DNA from: Brevibacillus sp. DP1.3A
GTDB taxonomy: Bacteria > Bacillota > Bacilli > Brevibacillales > Brevibacillaceae
Direction: 5' to 3'
Assembly (NCBI RefSeq): GCF_013284245.2
Contig: NZ_CP085876.1
Coordinates: 6,204,501 to 6,268,500 of the forward strand
Length of the DNA: 64,000 nucleotides
The translations under genes and the position numbers were made by a program. Shown piece after piece: positions 43,510 through 51,488 of this stretch; position 1 is the first letter of the stretch; every line of letters begins with the position of its first letter. The notes beneath the pieces are model-generated. The model had not been told where the DNA came from, made no database searches, and saw only the letters and a list, made by a program, of their open reading frames with translations.

Positions 43510-43551
43510 TTGGAGATTTGGCAATGTATCCGTTCTCATGATTTTTCAGGG

Positions 43552-43580
43552 TTGCACGATATTGTGAACAAAAGTAGAAT
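43552..43580 (+). promoter_or_regulatory. Promoter of the two small membrane protein genes
   Basis: TTGCAC (43552-43557) and TAGAAT (43575-43580), spacer 17 bp, just ahead of the 96-aa ORF. Confidence 0.7.
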
Positions 43581-43607
43581 GATGAATACGAAGGGAGGAG
43601 AGTCGCC

Positions 43608-43898
43608 ATGGAAGATATGCTATTACTGCTGTTTTCGCTGGAGGATTTCTTCGCCTTGGTCGCGCTTTTTGTAGGATGCTTCACTTCTGCTTTTTGTCTC
43701 AGACAGTGTTACCTGCAAAACCGGGCTCTACATCAGAACGTCACAGATACGTACCGACCTTCCATTAACACGTTGTTGGTTGAGACTTATCCTATGGCGG
43801 CAAGGCAACCGCAGCGCCTTCGCTTATTCAGGCGCATACAGCATACAGACGGCGAAATGGATACATATGGTTCCTTTGTTTTGGATCGCGTAGCGTAA
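43608..43898 (+). CDS. Small membrane protein of unknown function (96 aa)
   Basis: An N-terminal hydrophobic helix (MLLLLFSLEDFFALVALFVG) is followed by CFTSAFCLRQCYLQN, with three cysteines, and a basic polar C-terminus. The ATG has AAGGGAGGAG upstream and a good promoter at 43552-43580. I recognise no family. It is followed by a 44-aa membrane ORF in the same transcript. Confidence 0.68.
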   Translation: MEDMLLLLFSLEDFFALVALFVGCFTSAFCLRQCYLQNRALHQNVTDTYRPSINTLLVETYPMAARQPQRLRLFRRIQHTDGEMDTYGSFVLDRVA

Positions 43899-43924
43899 CG
43901 AATATCCAAAAGGAGGTTGATCAT

Positions 43925-44059
43925 ATGATCGCCAAATATATCGGAGAAGCTTTGTTGTTTGTTGTGGGTCTGCCTATTTTCGCTTATCAAACATTCGAAG
44001 GAATGCACGCATTGGCAGATATCTTCGCACAAATGTCCGATTTCACCAATTTCAAATAA
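43925..44059 (+). CDS. Tiny membrane protein (44 aa)
   Basis: The product reads MIAKYIGEALLFVVGLPIFA then a polar, slightly acidic C-terminus ending FTNFK. AAGGAGG lies six to eight bases before the ATG, a strong signal. One membrane helix covers residues ~5-22. It follows the 96-aa gene by 26 bp and a bidirectional terminator follows. No family recognised. Confidence 0.68.
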   Translation: MIAKYIGEALLFVVGLPIFAYQTFEGMHALADIFAQMSDFTNFK

Positions 44060-44073
44060 GCTTGACGCATATA

Positions 44074-44107
44074 AAAGCCTGACCGCTTCTTTTGACGGTC
44101 AGGCTTT
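44074..44107. terminator. Bidirectional terminator
   Basis: AAAGCCTGACCG and CGGTCAGGCTTT form a perfect 12-bp stem with a ten-base loop, between the 44-aa gene (+) and the cupin gene (-). Confidence 0.9.
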
Positions 44108-44109
44108 CT

Positions 44110-44454
44110 TTACTCTGCTTGGATGCGGTCTCCTCTTGTTGTCGGCTGTGAGATCACAAGAAACTCCACATCCTCTGCTCCCTCGTTTTTCATCTGGTGT
44201 TTGACTCCTGGAGGCACTTCTACCCCTTCCTGCCTGCCCAACACATGACGAACGCCATCCACTTCCAGCATAGCCTGTCCTGATAGCACGAAGAAAAACT
44301 GACGCGACCGCTCGTGATAATGGCGCACTTCTGCGGTATTTCCGGGCATCCGCTCATGAATGACGCTGAGCTCTTGGCCTTTGACCAGATGCCAGCCATC
44401 GCATTGATCGCCCCAATGATAATGCTCTGCATTCTCTTTGCTGATTTTCGCCAT
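44110..44454 (-). CDS. Cupin domain protein
   Basis: 114-residue single-domain cupin. Motif 1 is AEVRHYHERSRQFFFVLSG with the HxH-type histidines and motif 2 is PPGVKHQMKNEG with the last histidine, so metal binding is likely. The start MAKISKENAEHYHWGDQCDG follows GGAGGAGG. Similar small cupins are dioxygenase- or isomerase-like; no function can be given. The upstream in-frame ATG lacks a ribosome site. Confidence 0.88.
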   Translation of the reverse strand: MAKISKENAEHYHWGDQCDGWHLVKGQELSVIHERMPGNTAEVRHYHERSRQFFFVLSGQAMLEVDGVRHVLGRQEGVEVPPGVKHQMKNEGAEDVEFLVISQPTTRGDRIQAE

Positions 44455-44517
44455 GTCTGCTCCTCCTCCGGTTTTTTGCTCTATCTTCACACGCTGAGGA
44501 GCATTTGTCACCAAGTG

Positions 44518-44546
44518 TTTACTTTTTCTGCCCAGTATGTTAAAAT
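44518..44546 (+). promoter_or_regulatory. Promoter of the antiporter leader
   Basis: TTTACT (44518-44523) and TAAAAT (44541-44546), spacer 17 bp. It gives a leader of about 130 nt before the antiporter ATG. Confidence 0.72.
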
Positions 44547-44586
44547 ATTTGTGTATTGTAAGTGAATATTTGATTCGTTACTGGAG

Positions 44587-44660
44587 GAGCCTGTCATCAT
44601 AGGGTTCTTTTTGTCTTTTTTAGCCGACAAAAAGAAAGCTGTGATCGCGGGCTCTTTTTT
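44587..44660 (+). promoter_or_regulatory. Leader hairpin with terminator form upstream of the CPA2 antiporter
   Basis: Outer stem GAGCC (44587-44591) with GGCTC (44650-44654) is followed by TTTTTT (44655-44660). The apical part CTTTTTGTC with GACAAAAAG is a perfect nine-bp stem, with further pairs between. The whole lies between promoter and start codon, so transcription should end here unless antiterminated. It suggests attenuation or an RNA switch. It does not match a riboswitch class I know. Confidence 0.65.
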
Positions 44661-44683
44661 ATTTCGTAAAAGGGGGAAACCAC

Positions 44684-45847
44684 ATGCTTATTTTTCAGCT
44701 AGCTGTCATTTTGATCGCCTCCAAAATCGCTGGTGACATCAGCGTGCGGCTGGGACAGCCATCCGTTTTGGGGAAACTGCTCATCGGTATCGTTTTAGGT
44801 CCTACCGTTCTCGGGCTGGTCACAGACACAGAAATCCTCAAGGAAATTAGCCAAATCGGGGTTATCCTGCTCATGTTTATCGCGGGCTTGGAGACCGATA
44901 TTGATGAGTTCAAACGCACCGCCAAGTCTTCAACAAGCGTAGGTGTCGCAGGGATTGTTATACCACTTGCACTCGGTTATGGTGCCGGGATTGCGATTGG
45001 TCTCTCCAACATCGAATCGATCTTCCTTGGCCTGTTGCTCTCTGCTACCAGTGTGAGTATTTCCGTACAAACGTTGAAGGAATTGGGCAAGCTAAAATCA
45101 AGAGAAGGCGCAACAATCATGGGAGCCGCTGTCATTGATGACGTTTTGGTTATCCTGGCACTCGCTTTCTTGATGAGCTTTGCAGGCGGCGACGTAAATC
45201 TCGGCATGGTGGTATTGAAAAAGGTCGCGTTTTTTGCCATCGTCATCGTTCTTTCCTGGAAGGTTGTCCCTTGGGTTTTGAAAAAATTCGCTCCGTTGCA
45301 GGTTACAGAATCGGTCATTTCCGCAGCACTCATTATCTGTTTCCTGTTCGCTTATTTTGCTGAATATACAGGGGTTGCCGCTATTATCGGTTCCTACATC
45401 GCCGGTGTTGCCATCAGCTTGACCAATTACAAGCAAGAAGTAACGCACAAGGTCGAGACTATCAGCTATGCGGTGTTCGTGCCAGTCTTCTTCACCTCGA
45501 TCGGAGTAACGGCACAGTTCTCTGGCATCTTGGAAAACCTCGGACTGATTGTTCTCCTGAGCGTCATCGCGGTTGTTTCCAAGCTCATCGGTGGTGCTTT
45601 TGGTGCAAAAATCACAGGCTTCCCGTGGAAAAACTCGATGGCCATTGGTGCTGCGATGGTATCCCGTGGGGAAGTGGCCCTCATTATCGCCGCAATTGGC
45701 CTGGAGAGCAATTTGCTCACACAAGACATGTTTGCCGTCCTGATTGTCGTCGTACTCTTAACCACCATCGTCACTCCACCAATGATGAAATGGTTCTTCT
45801 CGAAAACGGCACAGCCAGAAGAAATGGCATTGAAAAAGAACGCCTAA
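44684..45847 (+). CDS. Cation:proton antiporter, CPA2 family
   Basis: 387-residue transporter with 12-13 hydrophobic segments. The start FQLAVILIASKIAGDISVRLGQPSVLG and IGVILLMFIAGLETD are typical of the Na+/H+ exchanger fold of CPA2, and GAAVIDDVLVILALA carries the paired aspartates of the ion site. There is no RCK/TrkA-N domain, so it is the short form. It exchanges Na+ or K+ for H+; which cannot be told. The leader hairpin upstream suggests ion or pH control. Confidence 0.92.
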   Translation: MLIFQLAVILIASKIAGDISVRLGQPSVLGKLLIGIVLGPTVLGLVTDTEILKEISQIGVILLMFIAGLETDIDEFKRTAKSSTSVGVAGIVIPLALGYGAGIAIGLSNIESIFLGLLLSATSVSISVQTLKELGKLKSREGATIMGAAVIDDVLVILALAFLMSFAGGDVNLGMVVLKKVAFFAIVIVLSWKVVPWVLKKFAPLQVTESVISAALIICFLFAYFAEYTGVAAIIGSYIAGVAISLTNYKQEVTHKVETISYAVFVPVFFTSIGVTAQFSGILENLGLIVLLSVIAVVSKLIGGAFGAKITGFPWKNSMAIGAAMVSRGEVALIIAAIGLESNLLTQDMFAVLIVVVLLTTIVTPPMMKWFFSKTAQPEEMALKKNA

Positions 45848-45855
45848 CACAACCT

Positions 45856-45895
45856 AGACTGTTTCTCGCCATAGACGCGGGGGACAGTCTTTTTT
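45856..45895 (+). terminator. Terminator of the antiporter gene
   Basis: AGACTGT (45856-45862) pairs with ACAGTCT (45884-45890), followed by Ts. Confidence 0.8.
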
Positions 45896-45939
45896 ATCAT
45901 GGTAAAAATACCCTCTTTTCTGATAGGAGGAACACCGTC

Positions 45940-47079
45940 ATGAAAATTGTAATCGCTCCGGACTCTTTTAAAGGTAGCCTAACTGCCAAACAAGTAGGCG
46001 AAGCCATTCGCTCAGGGATTCAACGCGTACTCCCGCAAAGTGAGCTCATCGTGAAACCGATGGCTGACGGCGGCGAAGGTACCATGCAGTGCCTGGTCGA
46101 TGCCACAGATGGCAGAATACTGACCGCCACGGTAAAAAACCCGCTCGGACAGGACATTTCTGCTGAATTCGGCATTTTGGGTGACGGTGTAACCTGTGTA
46201 ATCGAAATGGCTGCTGCCTCTGGTCTTTACTTAATTTCTGCCATAGATCGCAACCCGCTTGTCACGACGACCTATGGCTTTGGTCAGTTGATTACGGCCG
46301 GACTGGATCAAGGGTGCCGCAAGTTCATTCTTGGATTGGGTGGCAGTGCTACCAATGACGGAGGCGCTGGCATGCTCCAAGCTCTCGGATATGTGCTTCT
46401 CGATCAAGACGATCAGCCACTCTCTTTTGGGGGTAGTGAATTATCACGACTGAGCCGTATTGATACCAGTCAGGTAGATAAGCGGCTGGCTGACTGTCAC
46501 TTCGTCATCGCGTGTGATGTTACCAATCCTTTTGTTGGACCCAATGGTGCTTCTCACGTTTTCGGCCCACAAAAAGGAGCCACACCGGAAATGGTGCTGC
46601 AATTGGATGATCATTTGCGCCATTTCGCTGACTTGATCGAAAAGACCCGCGGCATCTCCATTCACGATTTGCCTGGGACAGGTGCTGCGGGTGGTGTCGC
46701 TGGTGCCCTTCTCGCTTTTCTAAATGGTCAGTTGCGTTCCGGAATTGAGATTGTGATCGAGACGACCGGACTCGCGGAAGCCATGGACAAAGCCAATCTT
46801 GTGATCACAGGTGAGGGACAAGTCGACTTCCAGACGGCCCAAGGAAAGACGCCATGTGGAGTTGCCCAAGCCGCACAACGATACGGCATTCCCGTCATCG
46901 TCCTCGCTGGTTCCATTGGAAATGGCATCGACACCCTTTATGAAAAAGGCGTTTCTGCCGTTGTCAGCATCACCAACAAACCGATGACGCTGGATCAATC
47001 GATGCGCGAAGCTGCCTCGCTCTTGGAGCAGACAGCCGAGCAGGTTATGCGGATTGCTACGATCCCGCTCCAGCATTGA
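45940..47079 (+). CDS. glxK: Glycerate kinase (GlxK/GarK type)
   Basis: Phosphorylates D-glycerate. 379 residues, the family length. The N-terminus MKIVIAPDSFKGSLTAKQ and motifs PMADGGEGTM, LGLGGSATNDGGAGML and LPGTGAAGGVAGALLAF are diagnostic of the type I glycerate kinases. TAGGAGG lies nine bases before the ATG; a longer in-frame reading has no ribosome site and runs into the antiporter gene. It is convergent with the glycosyltransferase gene, with one base between the stop codons. Confidence 0.95.
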   Translation: MKIVIAPDSFKGSLTAKQVGEAIRSGIQRVLPQSELIVKPMADGGEGTMQCLVDATDGRILTATVKNPLGQDISAEFGILGDGVTCVIEMAAASGLYLISAIDRNPLVTTTYGFGQLITAGLDQGCRKFILGLGGSATNDGGAGMLQALGYVLLDQDDQPLSFGGSELSRLSRIDTSQVDKRLADCHFVIACDVTNPFVGPNGASHVFGPQKGATPEMVLQLDDHLRHFADLIEKTRGISIHDLPGTGAAGGVAGALLAFLNGQLRSGIEIVIETTGLAEAMDKANLVITGEGQVDFQTAQGKTPCGVAQAAQRYGIPVIVLAGSIGNGIDTLYEKGVSAVVSITNKPMTLDQSMREAASLLEQTAEQVMRIATIPLQH

Positions 47080-47080
47080 G

Positions 47081-48496
47081 TTAACCGTAAATGAGTGCAT
47101 CGACAAGCCTTTGATAGCCGATATCGGAAAAGAAATCGAAAGTGGCTTCGGCGAAGTCATCACTCTCATCAAGATTTTGGAAAACTCCGGTACTGGTGAT
47201 GCTTTGGGTGTCATCATCAAAGTAACTCCAATCGCGGACGATGCCAGATGGTTGCAGGATGGCATCACAGCATGGATTACTTCCCACGTCATTATCTCCA
47301 CCATTGTCAGGCTCCTCTTCCATTCGCGCGGGCTGGACGCCATGCTCGGTACCGTGCCATTCGTGCAAATCTTGACGTTCATGGCAATCGGCAGCGATAA
47401 AAGCTTTTTCAGATTCATATATCTGGTTGAGTCTATCGGCTGTTGCACGCCAACTAAATTTCTCCAAGGCAATTTCACGAGCTTCTTGCTTCATTTTCAA
47501 ATACAGGGGCTTATTCATGATCAGCGAACAGATCGCATCGGCGAAGGCTTGCGGATTTTTATATTGTTTGATCAGCAATCCAGAACGACCGTGCTGAATC
47601 ACTTCTTTTATGCCCCCGTTTTTCGAGGCAACGACTGGCAATCCGGAAGACATCGCTTCGACGTTAACAAGTCCGAACGATTCATGCTTTTGCGAAGGAC
47701 AAATGAACAAATCAGCTTTTCTAAAAACGCGATGGATATGACAATGGGGGATCGTACCTAGAAATTCGGCATGTATGCCAAATTTACGAGAGAGCGACTG
47801 CAATTGCCTTGCATATTTGCTTGTTGGTGATCCTCCTGCAATCATTACTTTGACAGGTTGGGCTACCTGTTTATTCACGAGCTTAACTGCTTGAAGCAAT
47901 ACAGGAACGCCTTTGCGTGGAATAAGCCTGCCTGCGAACAATATGGTGAAGGCACGGGGATCAGAGGTTTTTTGAATAGGGGAAAAGCGAGATGTATCAA
48001 CGCCAAGCCATGCAACCCGGATTTTTCTCGACATACTAGGAAAACGAGCAGAAAGCCGACTTTCAAGCGAGGAACTGTTGGTGATAATCAAGTCTGCTTT
48101 TCGTAATCCGGCCAAGGTCTCTGCCCGGCTGGTATGGGGAAAGTTGACAAATGTCAGCGAGTGAAGATACAAGGACACAGTAGCTTTCGGAAACATCGAT
48201 TTAATCTGACTGACGAACTCCGGACGGTTATCAATTTGTAAAACGTCAAATCGGCGTTTTTTCAGGATTTTTTTCACATGGGTCAAATATTTCGCAGGAC
48301 TGCCGGTAGGAACGCGATATATGTGCACTCCATCGATAACAGAATACTTCGGATAACGAGAATGCGCTCTGCTGATGATCGAGACCGAGTGCCACTTACT
48401 CAATTCTTTGGCGATCGCCAGAATCGTAATTTCGACGGACCCCCCAAGAATGGGGGGGACGGGAATTTGCTCAGGGGCGATGATCACGATTTTCAT
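47081..48496 (-). CDS. GT4-family glycosyltransferase with acidic C-terminal extension (CotSA-like)
   Basis: 471 residues. The GT-B fold N-domain starts MKIVIIAPEQIPVPPILGGS and the C-domain carries FAGRLIPRKG and the EX7E motif ESFGLVNVEAMSSGLPVV, a retaining GT4 enzyme. The GT core ends near residue 385 (WRATADRLNQIYESEKAF). A tail of ~85 residues follows, rich in Asp/Glu with paired cysteines (NPCCDAI) and EDSDDFAE-like runs. The start PVPPILGGSVE recalls spore coat protein CotSA. The tail is not a usual part of GT4 proteins. Confidence 0.9.
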   Translation of the reverse strand: MKIVIIAPEQIPVPPILGGSVEITILAIAKELSKWHSVSIISRAHSRYPKYSVIDGVHIYRVPTGSPAKYLTHVKKILKKRRFDVLQIDNRPEFVSQIKSMFPKATVSLYLHSLTFVNFPHTSRAETLAGLRKADLIITNSSSLESRLSARFPSMSRKIRVAWLGVDTSRFSPIQKTSDPRAFTILFAGRLIPRKGVPVLLQAVKLVNKQVAQPVKVMIAGGSPTSKYARQLQSLSRKFGIHAEFLGTIPHCHIHRVFRKADLFICPSQKHESFGLVNVEAMSSGLPVVASKNGGIKEVIQHGRSGLLIKQYKNPQAFADAICSLIMNKPLYLKMKQEAREIALEKFSWRATADRLNQIYESEKAFIAADCHERQDLHEWHGTEHGVQPARMEEEPDNGGDNDVGSNPCCDAILQPSGIVRDWSYFDDDTQSITSTGVFQNLDESDDFAEATFDFFSDIGYQRLVDALIYG

Positions 48497-48628
48497 ACCG
48501 AACCCTCTCCTGTTTAAGAGCTAGGACTTGCAGCGAATTCTTTATTCGATAGACACACGTACATTTTATGTTTTGGTGATAAGAAGGTGTTGGGCACGGT
48601 GCCTATGGTCTTCAGACATTTTTTGAAA

Positions 48629-48778
48629 TCACTTAGTTTCCCTATGAAGGGTATAGCGTTTTAGTCGCGGGGAGTATTTTTTCAGTTCCAATCGCTCGGG
48701 ATGATTCCGCTTGTTTTTGGATGTGATATAGTTGCGATCTCCTGTTTCAGTGCATTGCAGGGTAACGTTCACGCGCAT
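48629..48778 (-). CDS. rpmG: 50S ribosomal protein L33, cysteine-poor (zinc-independent) form
   Basis: 49 residues beginning MRVNVTLQCTETGDRNYITS and ending TLHRETK, clearly bL33. Zinc-binding L33 has two CxxC pairs; here only one cysteine remains (CTET in place of CTEC, YSPRL in place of YCPxC), so it is the C-minus type that does not bind zinc. In Bacillus such paralogues replace the zinc form under zinc starvation. GAGGAGG precedes the ATG. It lies 24 bp after zagA, which has Zur boxes, so it is probably Zur-regulated. Confidence 0.93.
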   Translation of the reverse strand: MRVNVTLQCTETGDRNYITSKNKRNHPERLELKKYSPRLKRYTLHRETK

Positions 48779-48802
48779 GGATGTTAGCCTCCTCTTTTTT
48801 GG

Positions 48803-50017
48803 TTACAATGTCGTCTCGATTACAGCATCTGCTGTCGGGAGTGGATCTGGTAGCATACTCCAGTCTGCCTCGTATTCCTCATCGTTCAGGAGACATGCAT
48901 CGAGATGCTTCACGATTTGCTCCTGGTTCAGATCGATCCCGATAAAGACGAGCTCTGTTGTTCGATCTCCATGTACGGGATGCCATGTTTGCTGCCAATC
49001 CGGCTCCTCTACCAGAATGGCTTGTTGCTCTTCTGTCGATAATGCTGCTGTCCAATAACCAGCTGTTCCGATTTCGATGGATGGCCCCGCCTGACTGAGC
49101 GACATCGCCACGTCATTTCGTGTCGCCAACCAGAAAAATCCTTTAGCACGCACGACCTCCTCTGGCCAATCCTCCAACCACTTTTCAAAACGAGCTGGAT
49201 GAAACGGCCTGCGACCGCGATAAACGAAGGAGGAAATTCCGTACTCGTCCGTCTCAGGTGTATGCACTTCCTTTTGCAGCTCAGCAATCCAACCCGCTGA
49301 TTGACTGGCAGTCTCGAAGTCGAACAGATGGGTATTCAAAATTTCTCGCGGGTCTACCTGCCCACGAACAGCTCGGATGAAGCGAGCATTTGGCTGTAGC
49401 TTGCGCAGAACGGCTTCCAGCTGTATCAAATCGTCTGGAGCGACACGATCGCATTTGTTCAGAATCAACACATCACAGAATTCAATCTGGTCGATCAAAA
49501 GATCCGCGACCTCACGGGTATCCTCTTCGCCAACTGCCTGCCCTCTGTCCAAAAGGTTTTCCCCGGACGAAAAGTCATGCCAGAAGCGGTATGCATCCAC
49601 TACGGTCACCATCGTGTCCAAACGGCACAGCGACGATAAATTGATGCCATTTTCTTCGTCTACGTATGTGAAAGTCTGGGCAACAGGAACCGGCTCGCCT
49701 ACTCCCGTCGATTCAATCAGTATGTAGTCATACCGTCCTTCCAAAGCCAGACGCTCTACCTCCGCCAGCAAATCCTCTCGCAAGGTGCAGCAAATGCAGC
49801 CATTCGACAGCTCCACGACCTTTTCGTCCACGCGTGAAAGACCACTGCCCGAGAGAATAAGAGAGGCGTCTACGTTTACTTCGCTCAAGTCGTTAACGAT
49901 TACGGCGACTCGTAGCCCGTCCCGATTGTTCAGGACATGGTTCAGTAGCGTCGTTTTGCCCGCTCCCAAGTACCCGCTTAAGACTGTGACAGGGATTTTA
50001 TTTTCGTTCATGTTCAT
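48803..50017 (-). CDS. zagA: CobW/COG0523-family GTPase, ZagA (YciC)-like zinc metallochaperone
   Basis: 404 residues. Walker A is GYLGAGKTTLL, the zinc-binding CxCC motif is GCICCTLREDLL, and the guanine-specificity motif is LILNKCDR. The C-terminal CobW_C domain carries ISSFVYRGRRPFHPARFEKW. ZagA/YciC delivers zinc, notably to folate enzyme FolE, during zinc starvation. AAGGAG lies eight bases before the ATG. Two Zur boxes flank its promoter, and a C-minus L33 gene follows. Confidence 0.93.
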   Translation of the reverse strand: MNMNENKIPVTVLSGYLGAGKTTLLNHVLNNRDGLRVAVIVNDLSEVNVDASLILSGSGLSRVDEKVVELSNGCICCTLREDLLAEVERLALEGRYDYILIESTGVGEPVPVAQTFTYVDEENGINLSSLCRLDTMVTVVDAYRFWHDFSSGENLLDRGQAVGEEDTREVADLLIDQIEFCDVLILNKCDRVAPDDLIQLEAVLRKLQPNARFIRAVRGQVDPREILNTHLFDFETASQSAGWIAELQKEVHTPETDEYGISSFVYRGRRPFHPARFEKWLEDWPEEVVRAKGFFWLATRNDVAMSLSQAGPSIEIGTAGYWTAALSTEEQQAILVEEPDWQQTWHPVHGDRTTELVFIGIDLNQEQIVKHLDACLLNDEEYEADWSMLPDPLPTADAVIETTL

Positions 50018-50044
50018 GCTAGGTTCTCCTTTTCAACTTTTACA

Positions 50045-50064
50045 AAACGTAATAATTACGATTT
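50045..50064. promoter_or_regulatory. Zur box (downstream)
   Basis: AAACGTAATAATTACGATTT; the core CGTAATAATTACG (50048-50060) is palindromic and matches the Bacillus Zur consensus TCGTAATNATTACGA closely. It lies between the -10 and the zagA start. Confidence 0.9.
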
Positions 50065-50071
50065 GTTAGCT

Positions 50072-50101
50072 ATCATAACGCACCAAAATATCTGGAGTCA
50101 A
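50072..50101 (-). promoter_or_regulatory. Promoter of zagA-rpmG
   Basis: Minus-strand TTGACT (50101-50096) and TATGAT (50077-50072), spacer 18 bp. Zur boxes lie on both sides. Confidence 0.75.
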
Positions 50102-50105
50102 TACA

Positions 50106-50125
50106 AAACGTAATTATTACGATTT
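50106..50125. promoter_or_regulatory. Zur box (upstream)
   Basis: AAACGTAATTATTACGATTT; core CGTAATTATTACG (50109-50121). It adjoins the -35 on its upstream side, about 61 bp from the other box. Confidence 0.9.
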
Positions 50126-50226
50126 AAAAAACCGAAGAAAAACCCTTTCTCTTTTCGTAATAACCTTTTCACAAATAATCCCGCACCTTTTCATTCAAGA
50201 TGGCATAATGCCTGCAAATTAGTATT

Positions 50227-50262
50227 AAAAAAATCAGCCAGATTTCACTCTGACTGATTTTC
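50227..50262 (-). terminator. Terminator of the FG-GAP-like protein gene
   Basis: AAATCAGCCAGA pairs with TCTGACTGATTT; seven Ts follow on the minus strand. Confidence 0.88.
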
Positions 50263-50277
50263 TCCACGCCTACTCCA

Positions 50278-51234
50278 CTATTGTTTTTTCGCCTTATTCA
50301 TCCCAATAGCTTCGCCATAAGCCCCAATGACTGGCTGGTACGCCTGACGATCATTTAATTTCCCCTGCTCGACGACTGGCTGCGGGCGATTTTCTTTCCA
50401 CGTAAGCTGACTGTACACATGACCTGTCGCAGTCGGCATTGTGACGAGAATATCTTTTACCTGATCAGCATTGCCATCCGTGATAGCAAGCTTTGGAAGA
50501 ATACCGCTGTCGCGTTTCCCTACAGAGATAAACGTCTGCTGATTATCCTTCCCTTCGCGAACCACGACGCGCAGGTTATGGGCCGTCTGATTCATCGATA
50601 CGCCCATTTTATCGCCTACAAGCAAAATAAGATCCTTGATATTGTCTCCGGTCACGTCTGCATACTTCGTATCAAGGACAAAGGTACTATCGCTGTCCAT
50701 ACTGAAGCCACTATTGATCGTCACATCTGGTGACGGCATATTGTCCCAGTCTGCTTTTTGAACCGTTACCTGTAAAAGCTGCGGCTGTTTATTGACGATG
50801 TTCCACACACTGGTTGCCACTGCAAGCCGATCCTCCGTATTCAGCCCATGCAAGGTTTGCTTGCCCATGTAACGCAGGTTGCCTTTCGCATCCCGGAATG
50901 GTACCAGCTCCACCAGCTTTTGCGTATATCCATTGGTTTCCTTTTGCAGCTTTCCATTGGCATGATAAATTCCTTGTTTCACGTACGTAGCCTTATTGTC
51001 CGATATATCTACTGTGCTCGTCGCTTTTGTTTTTGTATTCGTTACTTTTGCCACAAAGCCATCGACAAATTGTATGGTGAATGGGATGTTTTGCTCTGGT
51101 TGTAATAAGACTACCTGCGCGTACGCTTGAGATTGAGTGCCGCTCGCTTGAACCGAGTCAGCCCCAACGCCCGAAGCCATGAGAACCGCGCCGCTGCAAA
51201 GAATTGCCGCCATCGTTTTGTGCCATGCTTTCAT
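50278..51234 (-). CDS. Secreted protein with FG-GAP/VCBS-like repeats (318 aa)
   Basis: A signal peptide (MKAWHKTMAAILCSGAVLMA) precedes a mature domain. Two motifs of the FG-GAP/integrin-alpha type are visible, ADVTGDNIKDLILLVGD and ITDGNADQVKDILVTMP, each with Asp-rich turns that could bind calcium. Family is otherwise unrecognised. AAGGAGGAG precedes the ATG. The gene is divergent from a second FG-GAP-like lipoprotein at 51.5 kb; the 250 bp between them holds no gene and a small hairpin (51395-51417). Confidence 0.8.
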   Translation of the reverse strand: MKAWHKTMAAILCSGAVLMASGVGADSVQASGTQSQAYAQVVLLQPEQNIPFTIQFVDGFVAKVTNTKTKATSTVDISDNKATYVKQGIYHANGKLQKETNGYTQKLVELVPFRDAKGNLRYMGKQTLHGLNTEDRLAVATSVWNIVNKQPQLLQVTVQKADWDNMPSPDVTINSGFSMDSDSTFVLDTKYADVTGDNIKDLILLVGDKMGVSMNQTAHNLRVVVREGKDNQQTFISVGKRDSGILPKLAITDGNADQVKDILVTMPTATGHVYSQLTWKENRPQPVVEQGKLNDRQAYQPVIGAYGEAIGMNKAKKQ

Positions 51235-51488
51235 CCTTTTCTCCTCCTTCGTATAGATAACATCCAACTCCTATCCTACATTTTTAAACGAATTTGTTAG
51301 GTCAATTGTTGCTAGTATAATATGCCCTGTTCTCTCGCACTTTTTTCCTGTATAAGGAAGCTTAGAACACGTTCGCTTGTTCTTGAAAAGCTCGAAAACG
51401 GGTTTTTTTACCGTTTTGCAACAATTTTGTGGGATGGGCAAGCTACAATATAGTCAAATGGATGCAGCAACAGAAAGGAACATTTGAA

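Noticed and set aside
45625..45939. In-frame extension of glycerate kinase into the antiporter gene
   Set aside because: No ribosome site at the upstream start; a terminator and a good ribosome site precede the start at 45940.
48580..48605. GGGCACGGTGCC palindrome after rpmG as a terminator
   Set aside because: No T-run on either side; listed only as a short palindrome.
51361..51380. GAACACGTTC as a LexA site upstream of the FG-GAP lipoprotein
   Set aside because: The spacing between half-sites is two bases, not four.
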